A DNA stretch of 64,000 nt from Bacillaceae bacterium IKA-2 (lineage in GTDB: Bacteria; Bacillota; Bacilli; Bacillales; Anaerobacillaceae), in the NCBI GenBank assembly GCA_031761875.1, contig CP134492.1, forward strand, positions 4,092,001 to 4,156,000. Direction: 5' to 3'. The notes under the pieces are model-generated. The model saw nothing but the letters and a program-made list of their open reading frames with translations, was not told the origin of the DNA and searched no databases. A program made the position numbers and the translations under genes. Positions 8,439 through 17,341 of the stretch are shown here, in pieces (the first letter of the stretch is position 1; each line of letters starts with the position of its first letter).

Positions 8439-8936
8439 TCACTTCTGAATCCACACCCTTGTTCCAATGGGAACCATCCTAGCCAACTCTTCGACGTCAT
8501 GATTATACATTCGTATACACCCTCTCGAAACCGCTTTTCCTATTGATGACGGATCATTCGTTCCATGGATTCCATAATGTTTCTTTGATAGTGACATCCA
8601 CATCGTTCCAAATGGTCCTCCAGGATTAGGAGCCTTATTTATGATGACATAATCTCCGATTGGTGTCTCATGTAAAATTCGGCCCACGGCAATCGGATAG
8701 GTTTTCACTATCTTATAATTTTCAAATAATGTTAACGTTCGGTTTCCAATAGAAACATTGATTGAATAGGGAATCGTATCCGGATTAGGTAAACCTGGAA
8801 TAATGATTGGTTGTCCGACAAAAATTAAATTAGGATTAGCTATTTGATTAACATTAACAATCGTTTGAAAAGGAACACGATAGTCCTCTGAAATCGCCCA
8901 TAAGGTTTCGCCTGGCTTTACGACATGTACATACAT
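8439..8936 (-). CDS. L,D-transpeptidase (YkuD fold) with N-terminal LysM
   Basis: Start chosen at 8936 because GGGGAGG lies 11 bases upstream. The longer frame to 8990 runs into an inserted palindromic repeat. A LysM (about residues 2-48, [14 protein letters not shown]) is followed by the YkuD catalytic domain with [20 protein letters not shown], containing the active-site His and the SRGC cysteine. Such enzymes form 3-3 cross-links in peptidoglycan or modify spore cortex. At 165 residues it matches B. subtilis YkuD in size and layout. No signal peptide is visible, as in YkuD. The palindromic repeat sits immediately upstream, close to where the promoter must be. Confidence 0.9.
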   Translation of the reverse strand: MYVHVVKPGETLWAISEDYRVPFQTIVNVNQIANPNLIFVGQPIIIPGLPNPDTIPYSINVSIGNRTLTLFENYKIVKTYPIAVGRILHETPIGDYVIINKAPNPGGPFGTMWMSLSKKHYGIHGTNDPSSIGKAVSRGCIRMYNHDVEELARMVPIGTRVWIQK

Positions 8937-8957
8937 ATAATAGTTCGCCTCCCCATC

Positions 8958-9037
8958 TGAATGAATTTCACAATGCAGATTCTGCGCCACTAGGTAAGAT
9001 TAATGTGGCTAGTTTTTGTAATTATGAAATTCATTCA
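8958..9037. repeat. Palindromic mini-element, TGAATGAATTTCA family, copy A
   Basis: Inverted ends TGAATGAATTTCAcAAT and ATTATGAAATTCATTCA enclose about 47 bases including GCAGATTCTGCGCCACTAGG. The same ends and core recur at 27856, 31192 and 42260. Confidence 0.8.
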
Positions 9038-9133
9038 TCAATTTAACTATTTTATTATATGGGGCGCAACCTAATAAAATGCAATTAGAGGAGAGACACT
9101 TTGTCCCTCTGCCCTGTTAAAAATGTTAACAAT

Positions 9134-9153
9134 TGGGAAACGGTGCCTGTCCC
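9134..9153 (-). repeat. Single REP between the terminator and the L,D-transpeptidase gene
   Basis: TGGGAAACGGTGCCTGTCCC. A degenerate forward half (GAGACACTTTGTCCCTC) lies about 45 bases earlier, suggesting an eroded pair. Confidence 0.75.
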
Positions 9154-9176
9154 TCATTCCCACTCACAAGAAAAAG

Positions 9177-9212
9177 GAGCGCTGCAGAGAAAATTCTCTG
9201 CAGCGCTCTTTT
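9177..9212 (-). terminator. Terminator of the amylopullulanase gene
   Basis: Long perfect stem GAGCGCTGCAGAGAA/TTCTCTGCAGCGCTC immediately after the stop codon, with A/T runs on both sides, so it can work in either direction. Confidence 0.85.
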
Positions 9213-9214
9213 GA

Positions 9215-12200
9215 TCATTTATTAGGTGGGAAATTTTCTCGACAAATGCCGGACTGGCACCCGAAGTTCTTGAATTTATCAATAGCCGCAGCTTGTGGTG
9301 GTAACAATACTTGTTTTTTACCTTTTGCCACTGGAACTGCAATCTTGCCTTTACCTGCTTGTGGATTGTTCACAACATTGTCTTCAGGCGGCGTTGGATC
9401 TGTCGGATCTGTTGGATCTGGATCTACCGGATCTGGTACAACCGGATCTTCTGGTGATCCGTCTTCAACTAAACGAACATCAACAATTCTTTCATCAAGA
9501 GCTTTAAATACAAATACGTACTTTCCTGCCACAGCTGCAGTAAAGCGAAGGTTATCACCTTCCATCCAAGCTCCATCTAAAATATATTTAAATTCAATTT
9601 CTCCTTCTACTAACTCAATTGGATTTGATTTCCATACTTTTTCTTCTGGATCATATGTTAATGGATCGTTTTCACCTTCCCAACTTAATGGTGCTTGACC
9701 ACGTAAGACAACTTGGTTGTACTTACGGTCTGCGTCAATAAGCTCATCTTCACGCTCTATGTTCCCGTTCGTAAACGCATAGATCGCAAAGCCATTTGCA
9801 GGGACTGTAATCGCAATTGTTCCATTTTCAGCTACAAAAACTTCATCTTCATTTAGAAGATTAGTTAACTCAATATCAGTTAAAGAAGCTTGATTATAGA
9901 CTTCTCCAACATCAATCGTTGTTTCAGCACCTTTGTTTACTACAACAAGTACTTGCTGATCATTGTTTTTACGATCAAACGCAAGAACATTTTGATTTGC
10001 TAGAAGTTCTGTATAAGAACCGTTAACTAAAACTTTATTTTCATTACGTAAAGCAATGATTTTTTTGTAATGAGCAAGAATTTCTAAGTTTTGCTCTTCT
10101 TCATTCCATGGCATCATTTCACGATACCAACGGTCTTTCCAGTCTGTATAATCATCGTGGTTTTCACTTTGAGACATTCCAACTTCTGTACCATAATAAA
10201 TAACTGGAGAACCTGGTAATGTGAACTGTGCAAATGAAGCTAGCTTCAATAACGCTTCATTCTCACCAACTTCATAGAAAAACCTTGGAACGTCATGGTT
10301 ATCTAAAAAAGAAGTCATAATGTATTCAGGATGATAGACTGCTTTATTCTGCTCGATCATTTTACTAATATTTTTCATACTTCCACCTTTGAACGTTCCT
10401 TTAAACGTATCGTGGAATCCGAAATCTAGGGCACCATCAAGCTTACCAGCGTAAGAATTGATTTTTGTACGATTATCCCATATTTCACCAAAAATATATT
10501 TGTCGTCACCCAACTGTTTCACTGTGTGACGGAAATCAACCCAGAAACTATTGCTCGGGCCTTTCGCATAGTCAAGACGGAAGCCATCGAAACCAACTTC
10601 CTCTAACCAGAAAGGAACAACTTCGTTCAACATATAATCGCGCGCTGCTGGGTAATCATTGTTAAATTGCGGTAAACTTTCAATTCCGTAGAAAGTTTCG
10701 TAACTCCCATCCTCATAGAATGTGTAATAATTATAGTACTCACTATCTACACCATTTTCTAAGGCATCTTGAAAAAATGGATGCTCGTTAGAAGTGTGGT
10801 TTGGAACGAAGTCATAAATGACTTTCATACCTTTAGCATGTGCTTTTGCAATTAACTCTTTTAATTCCTCAAGTTCTCCGAAGTTTTTATCAACTTCTAA
10901 GAAGTCTGCTGGATGGTATCCATGAGAATAAGGTCCTTCGAAAACTGGAGATAGCCATAATGTATTTACTCCTAAATTCTCTAGGTAATCTAGCTCTTGA
11001 ATAATCCCTGCAATGTCGCCACCCATCCAATCTTTTAACGCTTCTTCTAACGGAAGATCTGGTTTCACGTCATAGTTATTATCTTTGTTGCCGTCTTTAA
11101 AGCGATCTACAAAAATTTGATAAATCACTGCTTCCTTCGCCCAATTTGGTGATGTAAATGCATCAACATAATAAGCAAATTCTGTCGCTTCATCTGAAAC
11201 TACACTATTCGTATCTGCAAACTGAGATCCTTCACCAGCTTCATCCCAAACGTCTAGTTTGTATTTAACCGGAGTTTGATTTGCTTGTGCTGGAATATCT
11301 CCTTTTAAAACGGTAGTAGTAAGAGTGTTAACTTCTTCAGAAGAAACAACTTTTAGAGCTGCTACTTCACCATTATCGGCAATACCCCGAGCTCCAACTG
11401 GAGTTGTACCATCAGTTGTATAATAAACGCTACCATCCGTAATTGGTCCATAATGCTCGACTGTTACAGTAATAGTTACATCATCAGCCTTACTTGGAAT
11501 TAGTGGTTCATGTTTGAAGTTATGGTTAACATTTTTTGCAACTGGAATACCAGACCACTCTGTAACTGTGTCTTCATAAACCTTGCCACCTTCGACAAAC
11601 TCAGCAACACGAGCTTCAGTACGGACTTCACGGAACTTCTCGTCGCCTAGTCCATAAAAATAGCTTAGTTTCGCACCAGCAGTGCCGGAAAGGTTAAGTT
11701 GGTAAGTTCCCGCACCTACTTTTATCATCGAAGTTACCGAAAAATTATATGAATTTAAGTTAGAAGCAACTGTCGGGATTACCCAATCCGGAGTTCCTTC
11801 TGGCACTTCTAATTGTAATGTTAAAGAACCAGTAAATTCATCTGCTAAAAGAACAGACACTTTTCTCTCATTATCTGGGTCAAATACAAACTGATATTTG
11901 GCTGATTGGGCCGGAGTATATCTTAGATTTTCTCCATCCATCCACTCATTATCCATCACAAACTTAAATTCTACTTCTTTACCACCTGGTAACTGAATTG
12001 GATTGCTTTTCCAAACTCCCTCTTCACTAACGAAAGTTAATGGATTACTATCGCCATCCCAAGCTAAACCTGGTGCATTTCCTCGTAAAACAACTTTTTC
12101 ATAAACATTGACAGGCTCTGGTGCTCCTGGTTCTTCTGCTCCCGGACCTTCTACTTCATCAGCAGGATCAATTTTTACGACTACTGTTGTTAATGGCTCT

Positions 12201-15200
12201 AAAGTGACGTTTACATTTGTTAGTTCGAAACCTGACTGCTCAGAAACTTCATCAGTTCCAGCTTCGTCACTATCAACGAGAACGATCCCTTTAGTTAAGT
12301 CTTTTTGCAGTGTAAGTGTTCTTTCTTTTGTATCAGCATTAATAAAAACAAAGTAAACATCACCATTTGTTGCTACGTTACGGTAGGCAACGACTAAGTC
12401 ATTGGTTTTTATCTCAGCTGCTTTTACTAATGTTATATTAGCATCAACTAAATCTTTATCTCCTAATCTAAAAGCATCTGTTGATTTTCTTAATTCAATT
12501 AGACCTTCCGTATACTCTCTTGTAACATTGTTAATTGGAAACTTTTCTGCATTTGTTGCTTTTGTCCAATCAAATCTATTAATAATGTCTGAAGAATCAT
12601 ACGAGTCATGAATAAAATATGGGTGCGTAAACGGATTACCGTTTGTATCTTCCATGAAAGTTGACTTATATGGTGCAGTCGTTGCATCTGCTCTCCACTG
12701 TTTTGTACGTCCGAACTCTTGACCAGCATGGATAAATGCTGTACCTTGAGCTGTTAAAACCATTGCATTTCCTATTCTAATCCGTTTGTGAATTTCTAAA
12801 TCATTTTCAGGTAATTCAGGATCTTTTTTAATCGATTGCGCAATGACATCATATAATGTTAAGTTATCATGAGCTTCGATATATGGTACAACGTCACCTG
12901 GTTGATCTGCCACGAAATTACGTGGTTGAGCCTTAATGTTTTCAAAAATTTGTTGAACACTTCTTGCTCCGCCAGTAATAAATCTTGGTTGACCTTCACT
13001 ACCAAAACCAGATTTTAACTCATTTCTAAATTCATCAGAGAAACTACCAACAGCTTCTGTGTACTGCATCCAGTCTTGGTCAGCTGCTTGAACAGGCTCA
13101 CCTTCGTCACCGGCAAACGTTCTCCACCCTTCACCAATCATGAGGATATTCGGGTTTAATTCTTTCGCCTTGTCAAAAGCGATTTGAATACTTTCGGCAT
13201 CATGGTCTCCCATCATATCAAAACGGAAGCCATCAACTTTATACTCATCTACCCAATGAAGGATTGAATCGACAAGAATTCTTCTTGCCATTTCGTGAGT
13301 TGTGCCTAGACGCCCACCACCAAAGCTTGTTCTTGGTGTGCCGTCTGCATCCATGAAATGGTAATAGTTGGGAACAAGGTCTTCGAAGATCCCGACTCTT
13401 GCTGTATGGTTATAAACTACATCAAGTAAGACTCCCATATCACGGTTATGAATTTCAGCAATTAGTTTTTTAAATTCTGCCACTCTTAATTCAGGATCAC
13501 TTGGATTTTCTGAGTACATACCTGAAAGTGAGAAATAACTGTGTGGATCATAACCCCAGTTATAATTTGTTTGTGTGGAAGCGTATTCTAGCATTCTTTC
13601 AGCATTTTTTAACTCATCCCCGAAAAAATAACTCATCACGGGTAAAAGTTGGACATGAGTTACACCTAAGTCTTGAATGTAATCTAATTTTTCTACGAAA
13701 GCTGCGAATGTTCCAAATTGCGCTGTTAATTCTTCTCCAATAGTTTCATCTGAAGTAAAATCACGAACGTGAACTTCGTAAATAATCGCATCTTCTCGTT
13801 TTTCAAAGCCCGGAATCGTAGCAAAATCTAATTCAGGACCAATTGTAGATAGGTCAACAATTGCTGCTTTTCCGTATGGATAGTCTTTTCCAGCAAATTC
13901 ATGACTCCAAGCGGCCATTGATTTTGCATAAGGGTCAAGCGCTAATTTCGTCTCTTCACCATGCGTAATTGCATAATGATAGAAGTAGCCTCTTAAACTA
14001 TCAAGCTCTGTATTAGCAACGTCTAAAGTTACTGACCAAACACCACGATCGCCTAATTCCATCGGAATTTCAGAAACCACTTTATTTTGATCTACTTTGT
14101 CATATAAAACGACAGCTACATCGTCAGCTTTTGGAGACCATACTTTCAATGTCGCCGTGCCATCTTCATGTAACGTCGCACCTAGTTTGCCATCATAAGC
14201 ATAAAGCTCATCAATCATTTTCCATCCAGCACTTGCTGTGACAACTTTTTCTTGATACGTTACGCTGTAAGGACCCATCTCTAGATCGAAATTGCCAGTA
14301 AGTTCGACAGTCGTACCATTTTTTATTGTTGCTGCTGCTACTTGTACTTCGTCACCTGCTACATCTTTCACTGTAATAACTTTTAGAAGCTCTTCCTCTG
14401 ATAAGCCTTCTGTTTTTGAAAATTTAAGTTCAATTTTCGTATCAGAAAGCAGTTCCGCAGAAATAAGCGCTACAGGAATTGAGCCGTATGGATTTGTATA
14501 GCCGGTTGTATCACCATCTTTCACAAAAATATGTTGATAGTCAGCTAACATCTCAAACTTTATATCACTAGTTTGGCCATCGCCTTTTTTATTTACAAAA
14601 AGGAAACCCATTGACTTTGCATCTTCTTTTAATTCAATATCATAATAAGCACCGTGCTTACCAACACCTGAAAGGTCTGTAGCGCCATCGGGCCAACTAG
14701 CAACAGCCCCTGATTCAGTTGCGACATCGCCCCAAACCCACGCTGCCCAGTTTTCATAGTCCCCAGCGTCTCTTTCATAATGGATTCGCACTGTGTTTTC
14801 AGGAAGGTCTACCGGCTCCCATAAAAATACTTGATCTGAACCTTGTTTAATCCAAATCTCATTGATTTCTGGAGAAAAAAGCTCAACTCTTTTATCATCT
14901 CCGTCTTTATCTCCATTTGTTACATTTAAGACTAAGAAACCAACTTTAGCAGCATCACTCTTTAATTCAAGATCAAGATATGCTCCATAATCAGTTAGTT
15001 CCTCGCTAAAAGGAATTCCTCCAGTCGGCCAGTTCTCTGTAGGAGATGCTACATCGTCCCACGTCCAAACACCGAGGTTTGCATAGTCATTATCAGTTCT
15101 TTGATAGTGAATTCTTAGTGTATTCTCAGCGATTTCACTAACATTTTCTTCGACATCACTTACAGTTCCTTCTGCCGCTACTACTGGTATGTAGCTAGTA

Positions 15201-15268
15201 AACACTGAGAAAACCATAATAAGGGCTAACCAAAATGATAGTGCTTTTTGATACTTTTTCCTCATCAT
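9215..15268 (-). CDS. Secreted amylopullulanase with two GH13 catalytic domains
   Basis: 2017 residues. A signal peptide (about 1-32) is followed by two pullulanase-associated starch-binding repeats (about 50-155 and 160-260), a CBM48-like domain (about 355-450), and a type I pullulanase GH13 domain with YNWGYDP, GFRFDMMGDHD (nucleophile Asp), MIGEGW (acid/base Glu) and EAHDN. Then come an X25-type module (about 1060-1150, VVLRGNAPGLAWDGD), a linker, and a second GH13 domain of the alpha-amylase/neopullulanase type (about 1385-1830; DFVPNHTS, GFRLDYAKG, FGEIWDN, FLDNHD). A second X25-type module, a Pro/Asp/Thr linker and a short basic tail follow. Both active sites look complete, so one chain should cut alpha-1,6 and alpha-1,4 bonds of starch or pullulan. 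No sortase or SLH anchor is seen. Operators upstream suggest sugar control. Confidence 0.95.
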   Translation of the reverse strand: MMRKKYQKALSFWLALIMVFSVFTSYIPVVAAEGTVSDVEENVSEIAENTLRIHYQRTDNDYANLGVWTWDDVASPTENWPTGGIPFSEELTDYGAYLDLELKSDAAKVGFLVLNVTNGDKDGDDKRVELFSPEINEIWIKQGSDQVFLWEPVDLPENTVRIHYERDAGDYENWAAWVWGDVATESGAVASWPDGATDLSGVGKHGAYYDIELKEDAKSMGFLFVNKKGDGQTSDIKFEMLADYQHIFVKDGDTTGYTNPYGSIPVALISAELLSDTKIELKFSKTEGLSEEELLKVITVKDVAGDEVQVAAATIKNGTTVELTGNFDLEMGPYSVTYQEKVVTASAGWKMIDELYAYDGKLGATLHEDGTATLKVWSPKADDVAVVLYDKVDQNKVVSEIPMELGDRGVWSVTLDVANTELDSLRGYFYHYAITHGEETKLALDPYAKSMAAWSHEFAGKDYPYGKAAIVDLSTIGPELDFATIPGFEKREDAIIYEVHVRDFTSDETIGEELTAQFGTFAAFVEKLDYIQDLGVTHVQLLPVMSYFFGDELKNAERMLEYASTQTNYNWGYDPHSYFSLSGMYSENPSDPELRVAEFKKLIAEIHNRDMGVLLDVVYNHTARVGIFEDLVPNYYHFMDADGTPRTSFGGGRLGTTHEMARRILVDSILHWVDEYKVDGFRFDMMGDHDAESIQIAFDKAKELNPNILMIGEGWRTFAGDEGEPVQAADQDWMQYTEAVGSFSDEFRNELKSGFGSEGQPRFITGGARSVQQIFENIKAQPRNFVADQPGDVVPYIEAHDNLTLYDVIAQSIKKDPELPENDLEIHKRIRIGNAMVLTAQGTAFIHAGQEFGRTKQWRADATTAPYKSTFMEDTNGNPFTHPYFIHDSYDSSDIINRFDWTKATNAEKFPINNVTREYTEGLIELRKSTDAFRLGDKDLVDANITLVKAAEIKTNDLVVAYRNVATNGDVYFVFINADTKERTLTLQKDLTKGIVLVDSDEAGTDEVSEQSGFELTNVNVTLEPLTTVVVKIDPADEVEGPGAEEPGAPEPVNVYEKVVLRGNAPGLAWDGDSNPLTFVSEEGVWKSNPIQLPGGKEVEFKFVMDNEWMDGENLRYTPAQSAKYQFVFDPDNERKVSVLLADEFTGSLTLQLEVPEGTPDWVIPTVASNLNSYNFSVTSMIKVGAGTYQLNLSGTAGAKLSYFYGLGDEKFREVRTEARVAEFVEGGKVYEDTVTEWSGIPVAKNVNHNFKHEPLIPSKADDVTITVTVEHYGPITDGSVYYTTDGTTPVGARGIADNGEVAALKVVSSEEVNTLTTTVLKGDIPAQANQTPVKYKLDVWDEAGEGSQFADTNSVVSDEATEFAYYVDAFTSPNWAKEAVIYQIFVDRFKDGNKDNNYDVKPDLPLEEALKDWMGGDIAGIIQELDYLENLGVNTLWLSPVFEGPYSHGYHPADFLEVDKNFGELEELKELIAKAHAKGMKVIYDFVPNHTSNEHPFFQDALENGVDSEYYNYYTFYEDGSYETFYGIESLPQFNNDYPAARDYMLNEVVPFWLEEVGFDGFRLDYAKGPSNSFWVDFRHTVKQLGDDKYIFGEIWDNRTKINSYAGKLDGALDFGFHDTFKGTFKGGSMKNISKMIEQNKAVYHPEYIMTSFLDNHDVPRFFYEVGENEALLKLASFAQFTLPGSPVIYYGTEVGMSQSENHDDYTDWKDRWYREMMPWNEEEQNLEILAHYKKIIALRNENKVLVNGSYTELLANQNVLAFDRKNNDQQVLVVVNKGAETTIDVGEVYNQASLTDIELTNLLNEDEVFVAENGTIAITVPANGFAIYAFTNGNIEREDELIDADRKYNQVVLRGQAPLSWEGENDPLTYDPEEKVWKSNPIELVEGEIEFKYILDGAWMEGDNLRFTAAVAGKYVFVFKALDERIVDVRLVEDGSPEDPVVPDPVDPDPTDPTDPTPPEDNVVNNPQAGKGKIAVPVAKGKKQVLLPPQAAAIDKFKNFGCQSGICRENFPPNK

Positions 15269-15321
15269 ACGTTTTTACCCCTTTCACACTTTTAATAGGT
15301 TGACCTTGTTTCGACGATTTG

Positions 15322-15335
15322 TGCAACCGTTTGCA
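15322..15335. promoter_or_regulatory. LacI-family/cre-like operator upstream of the amylopullulanase
   Basis: TGCAACCGTTTGCA, a 14-bp imperfect palindrome about 55 bases before the start codon. It fits both the CcpA cre pattern and MalR-type operators; which protein binds cannot be told from sequence. Confidence 0.6.
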
Positions 15336-15388
15336 TAAATTGTTGTAAAAATACAGATAGCTAATAATCGTAGTTATTAATCAATCTG

Positions 15389-15402
15389 TGCAAACGCTGT
15401 CA
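15389..15402. promoter_or_regulatory. Second cre-like site upstream of the amylopullulanase
   Basis: TGCAAACGCTGTCA, 67 bases from the first site, with matching CG centre and flanking TG/CA. Two spaced sites suggest repression with glucose or maltose-type control. Confidence 0.55.
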
Positions 15403-15456
15403 TTAGTCGTTGATTCTAAGATACTATGTTTTCTATGCTAAAGCAAGAAGAAAATT

Positions 15457-15525
15457 GGGGACAGGCACCTTTTCCCACTGTTACACCCACTATCACATTT
15501 AGAATAGGGAAAAGGTGCCTGTCCC
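15457..15525. repeat. REP inverted pair 3' of the RAYT gene
   Basis: Near-consensus GGGGACAGGCACCTTTTCCCAC and GGGAAAAGGTGCCTGTCCC, 28 bases apart, ending 15 bases from the transposase stop codon. This is one of the tightest pairs here, and it is next to the enzyme expected to act on it. Confidence 0.9.
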
Positions 15526-15540
15526 TCTTTCTCATTTGTC

Positions 15541-16302
15541 TTAACGAAGACGATAAATAGTACTCTTTGATATTCCGGTTATTCTTGACAGTTGTTTTAC
15601 CGTCACACCATTTAACTTTTTAAGCATGATTAAAGTAGCGTCCCTATTTTTTTTATCCATTTGCTGCAATTGACTTTTATTTGTGATTCCTAATTTATAC
15701 AAATGCTGTAATACTTCGCTATCAGACCTTGTTACTTTTACCATATCATCTAAACATTGATCATCATTAGTTTGTGGCATGTATTCAATAAACAATTTAA
15801 TCGCCTGGCTTCTATCCGCGGAAAGTAAATTAAGTCCGAAATCAATATCCACTATCTTCATTTTCCCGATATACTCATCTATACTTGTCCATTTACTTTC
15901 AAATATAGTTTTTTCCAAGCCAGCCTTTATTGGATTTTGGTGGATATATCTAAGAACAGTTAGAAAATAAGCTGAATTTTCTACATTTTCGCTCTTAAAT
16001 CGATCTTGAAATAAATGTCCACACCGTTCATATTTCAAATTGTACCAATAAACATAGCTTGAACTAATTCTTTTTATTATTTCTGATACGCCCTCCTCAG
16101 ACTCTTTCAATAATAAATGGATATGATTATCCATCAAACAGTAACTGTAAAGCTGGTATTTACTTATCTCTTTGTATTTTTTTAGCGTTTCTAAAAATCT
16201 TGACTTGTCTTCATCATCCTCAAAAATCAGTTGCCGATTAATTCCTCTCAACATAATATGATAGATACCACTACTACTCTTTTTCCTTGCTTTCCTTGGC
16301 AT
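15541..16302 (-). CDS. REP-associated tyrosine transposase (RAYT, Y1/HUH family)
   Basis: 253 residues. The Y1_Tnp signature is present: GIYHIMLRGINRQLIF near the start, the HUH motif in MDNHIHLLL (His60, His62), RCGHLFQDRFKSE, and LRYIHQNPIKAG with the expected catalytic Tyr119. The C-terminal segment (about 215-253), VKQLSRITGISKSTIYRL, looks like a helix-turn-helix. RAYTs nick single-stranded REP hairpins and are linked to spread of REP/REPIN repeats. GAGGTGA precedes the ATG. REPs lie on both sides (15457-15525 and 16586-16627) and about 30 more are nearby, so it is the natural partner of that family. It appears intact. Single copy in the window. Confidence 0.92.
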   Translation of the reverse strand: MPRKARKKSSSGIYHIMLRGINRQLIFEDDEDKSRFLETLKKYKEISKYQLYSYCLMDNHIHLLLKESEEGVSEIIKRISSSYVYWYNLKYERCGHLFQDRFKSENVENSAYFLTVLRYIHQNPIKAGLEKTIFESKWTSIDEYIGKMKIVDIDFGLNLLSADRSQAIKLFIEYMPQTNDDQCLDDMVKVTRSDSEVLQHLYKLGITNKSQLQQMDKKNRDATLIMLKKLNGVTVKQLSRITGISKSTIYRLR

Positions 16303-16585
16303 AGACGAATCACCTCAAGGTTGTTATTTGGGTCGATATTTATCCATTTCTACCTGTACCTAGTCACACTCAAACCAAAATTAAATTTTTAACAGTCAAA
16401 TGCATAGCCTCCTTATACTCGACGTACTCTTAACGCATGAGAAAATAAAATGGGAATTTTAAAACATCCTGTTATGGAGAAAAAAATGAAAAAAGAGGGG
16501 CAATACTTACATAAATTACGTGGGTTATTGACTATATTTCGACTAATATTTTAATAAACCTGCAAATCAGAAAATTTTTTTAACG

Positions 16586-16627
16586 TGGGAAAAGGTGGTG
16601 GGAAAAGGGGACAGGCACCTTTTCCCA
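16586..16627. repeat. Compound REP upstream of the RAYT and VanZ genes
   Basis: TGGGAAAAGGTGG is fused to GGGAAAAGGGGACAGGCACC and then TTTTCCCA, as if two copies recombined. The 280 bases between this repeat and the RAYT start (16303-16585) hold no gene or clear signal. Confidence 0.8.
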
Positions 16628-16706
16628 TTACTTGCAGACTTGGTATCTATACCGTATAAAAAATACCTTCGTTGTCCAAGCTAGAATCCTAGGAAAGGAG
16701 GTTCTC

Positions 16707-17213
16707 ATGCGACAAGTAATACTACTAACTGCTGTTATCGCCCTCTTAATTATCGGTATGAATACGGTCGTGGAAATGGCCGATACAAGAATGGACGAAC
16801 CTTCATTTCGAGCTATTTATAAGCAAGATGCTTCTATTTTATTTTTTCTCGATCGAAATAGTTCCTTCTATGACTTTTATTCGTTTAAGGAAGAACTTCC
16901 TTCCTTAACAACACGAAAAATTAGTCATTTTTTAGCCTATGGCTTTCTTGCTAGTATCATATTCCTGATTATACCAATTGATCGATTGTTTCTAAAAGGA
17001 TTACTAGCTTTCGGTTCAGCTTCATTGATCGGGCTCATCGATGAAGTTCATCAACATTTCATCATTAATCGAAGTGGTAGAATTCTTGACGTTTATATTA
17101 ATACTGCAGGAAGTTTGGTTTCGGTCCTTCTACTGATGCTACTATCTGTTCTAGTAAAAGTTAGCGCGTTCTTTTTCATTAAAAATATTAATCGAAAAAA
17201 AAAGACTGCATAA
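16707..17213 (+). CDS. VanZ-family membrane protein
   Basis: Start set at 16707, where AAAGGAGG is six bases upstream; the longer frame from 16632 overlaps the REP border region and lacks such a site. 168 residues with an N-terminal helix, then KISHFLAYGFLA, IGLIDEVHQHF and GRILDVYINTAGS, the conserved VanZ core with its polar residues in and between membrane helices. VanZ-like proteins affect teicoplanin resistance in enterococci and are otherwise of unknown function. Monocistronic. A REP pair begins three bases after the stop codon. Confidence 0.88.
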   Translation: MRQVILLTAVIALLIIGMNTVVEMADTRMDEPSFRAIYKQDASILFFLDRNSSFYDFYSFKEELPSLTTRKISHFLAYGFLASIIFLIIPIDRLFLKGLLAFGSASLIGLIDEVHQHFIINRSGRILDVYINTAGSLVSVLLLMLLSVLVKVSAFFFIKNINRKKKTA

Positions 17214-17215
17214 TC

Positions 17216-17341
17216 GGGGACAGGCACCTTTTCCCACTGTTGGGTGGTAACAGAGGTTCGACCCCTTGCACGACTTTGTCGATAAGTCATGCTTCGCACC
17301 GATATCCAATTCAACCACTTTTGGGAAACGGTGCCTGTCCC
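17216..17341. repeat. REP pair between convergent VanZ and EamA genes
   Basis: Forward GGGGACAGGCACCTTTTCCCA and inverted TGGGAAACGGTGCCTGTCCC enclose about 85 bases. The inner right part (GCACCGATATCCAATTCAACCACTT) matches the right end of the longer MITE-like elements at 23.7, 24.6 and 26.3 kb. The inverted copy is translated as the tail of the EamA protein. Confidence 0.87.

Noticed and set aside
9123-9698. Long plus-strand frame opposite the amylopullulanase C-terminus
   Set aside because: Antisense shadow of a biased repetitive coding region; no ribosome site and Ser/Gly/Thr-rich composition mirroring the Asp/Pro linker.
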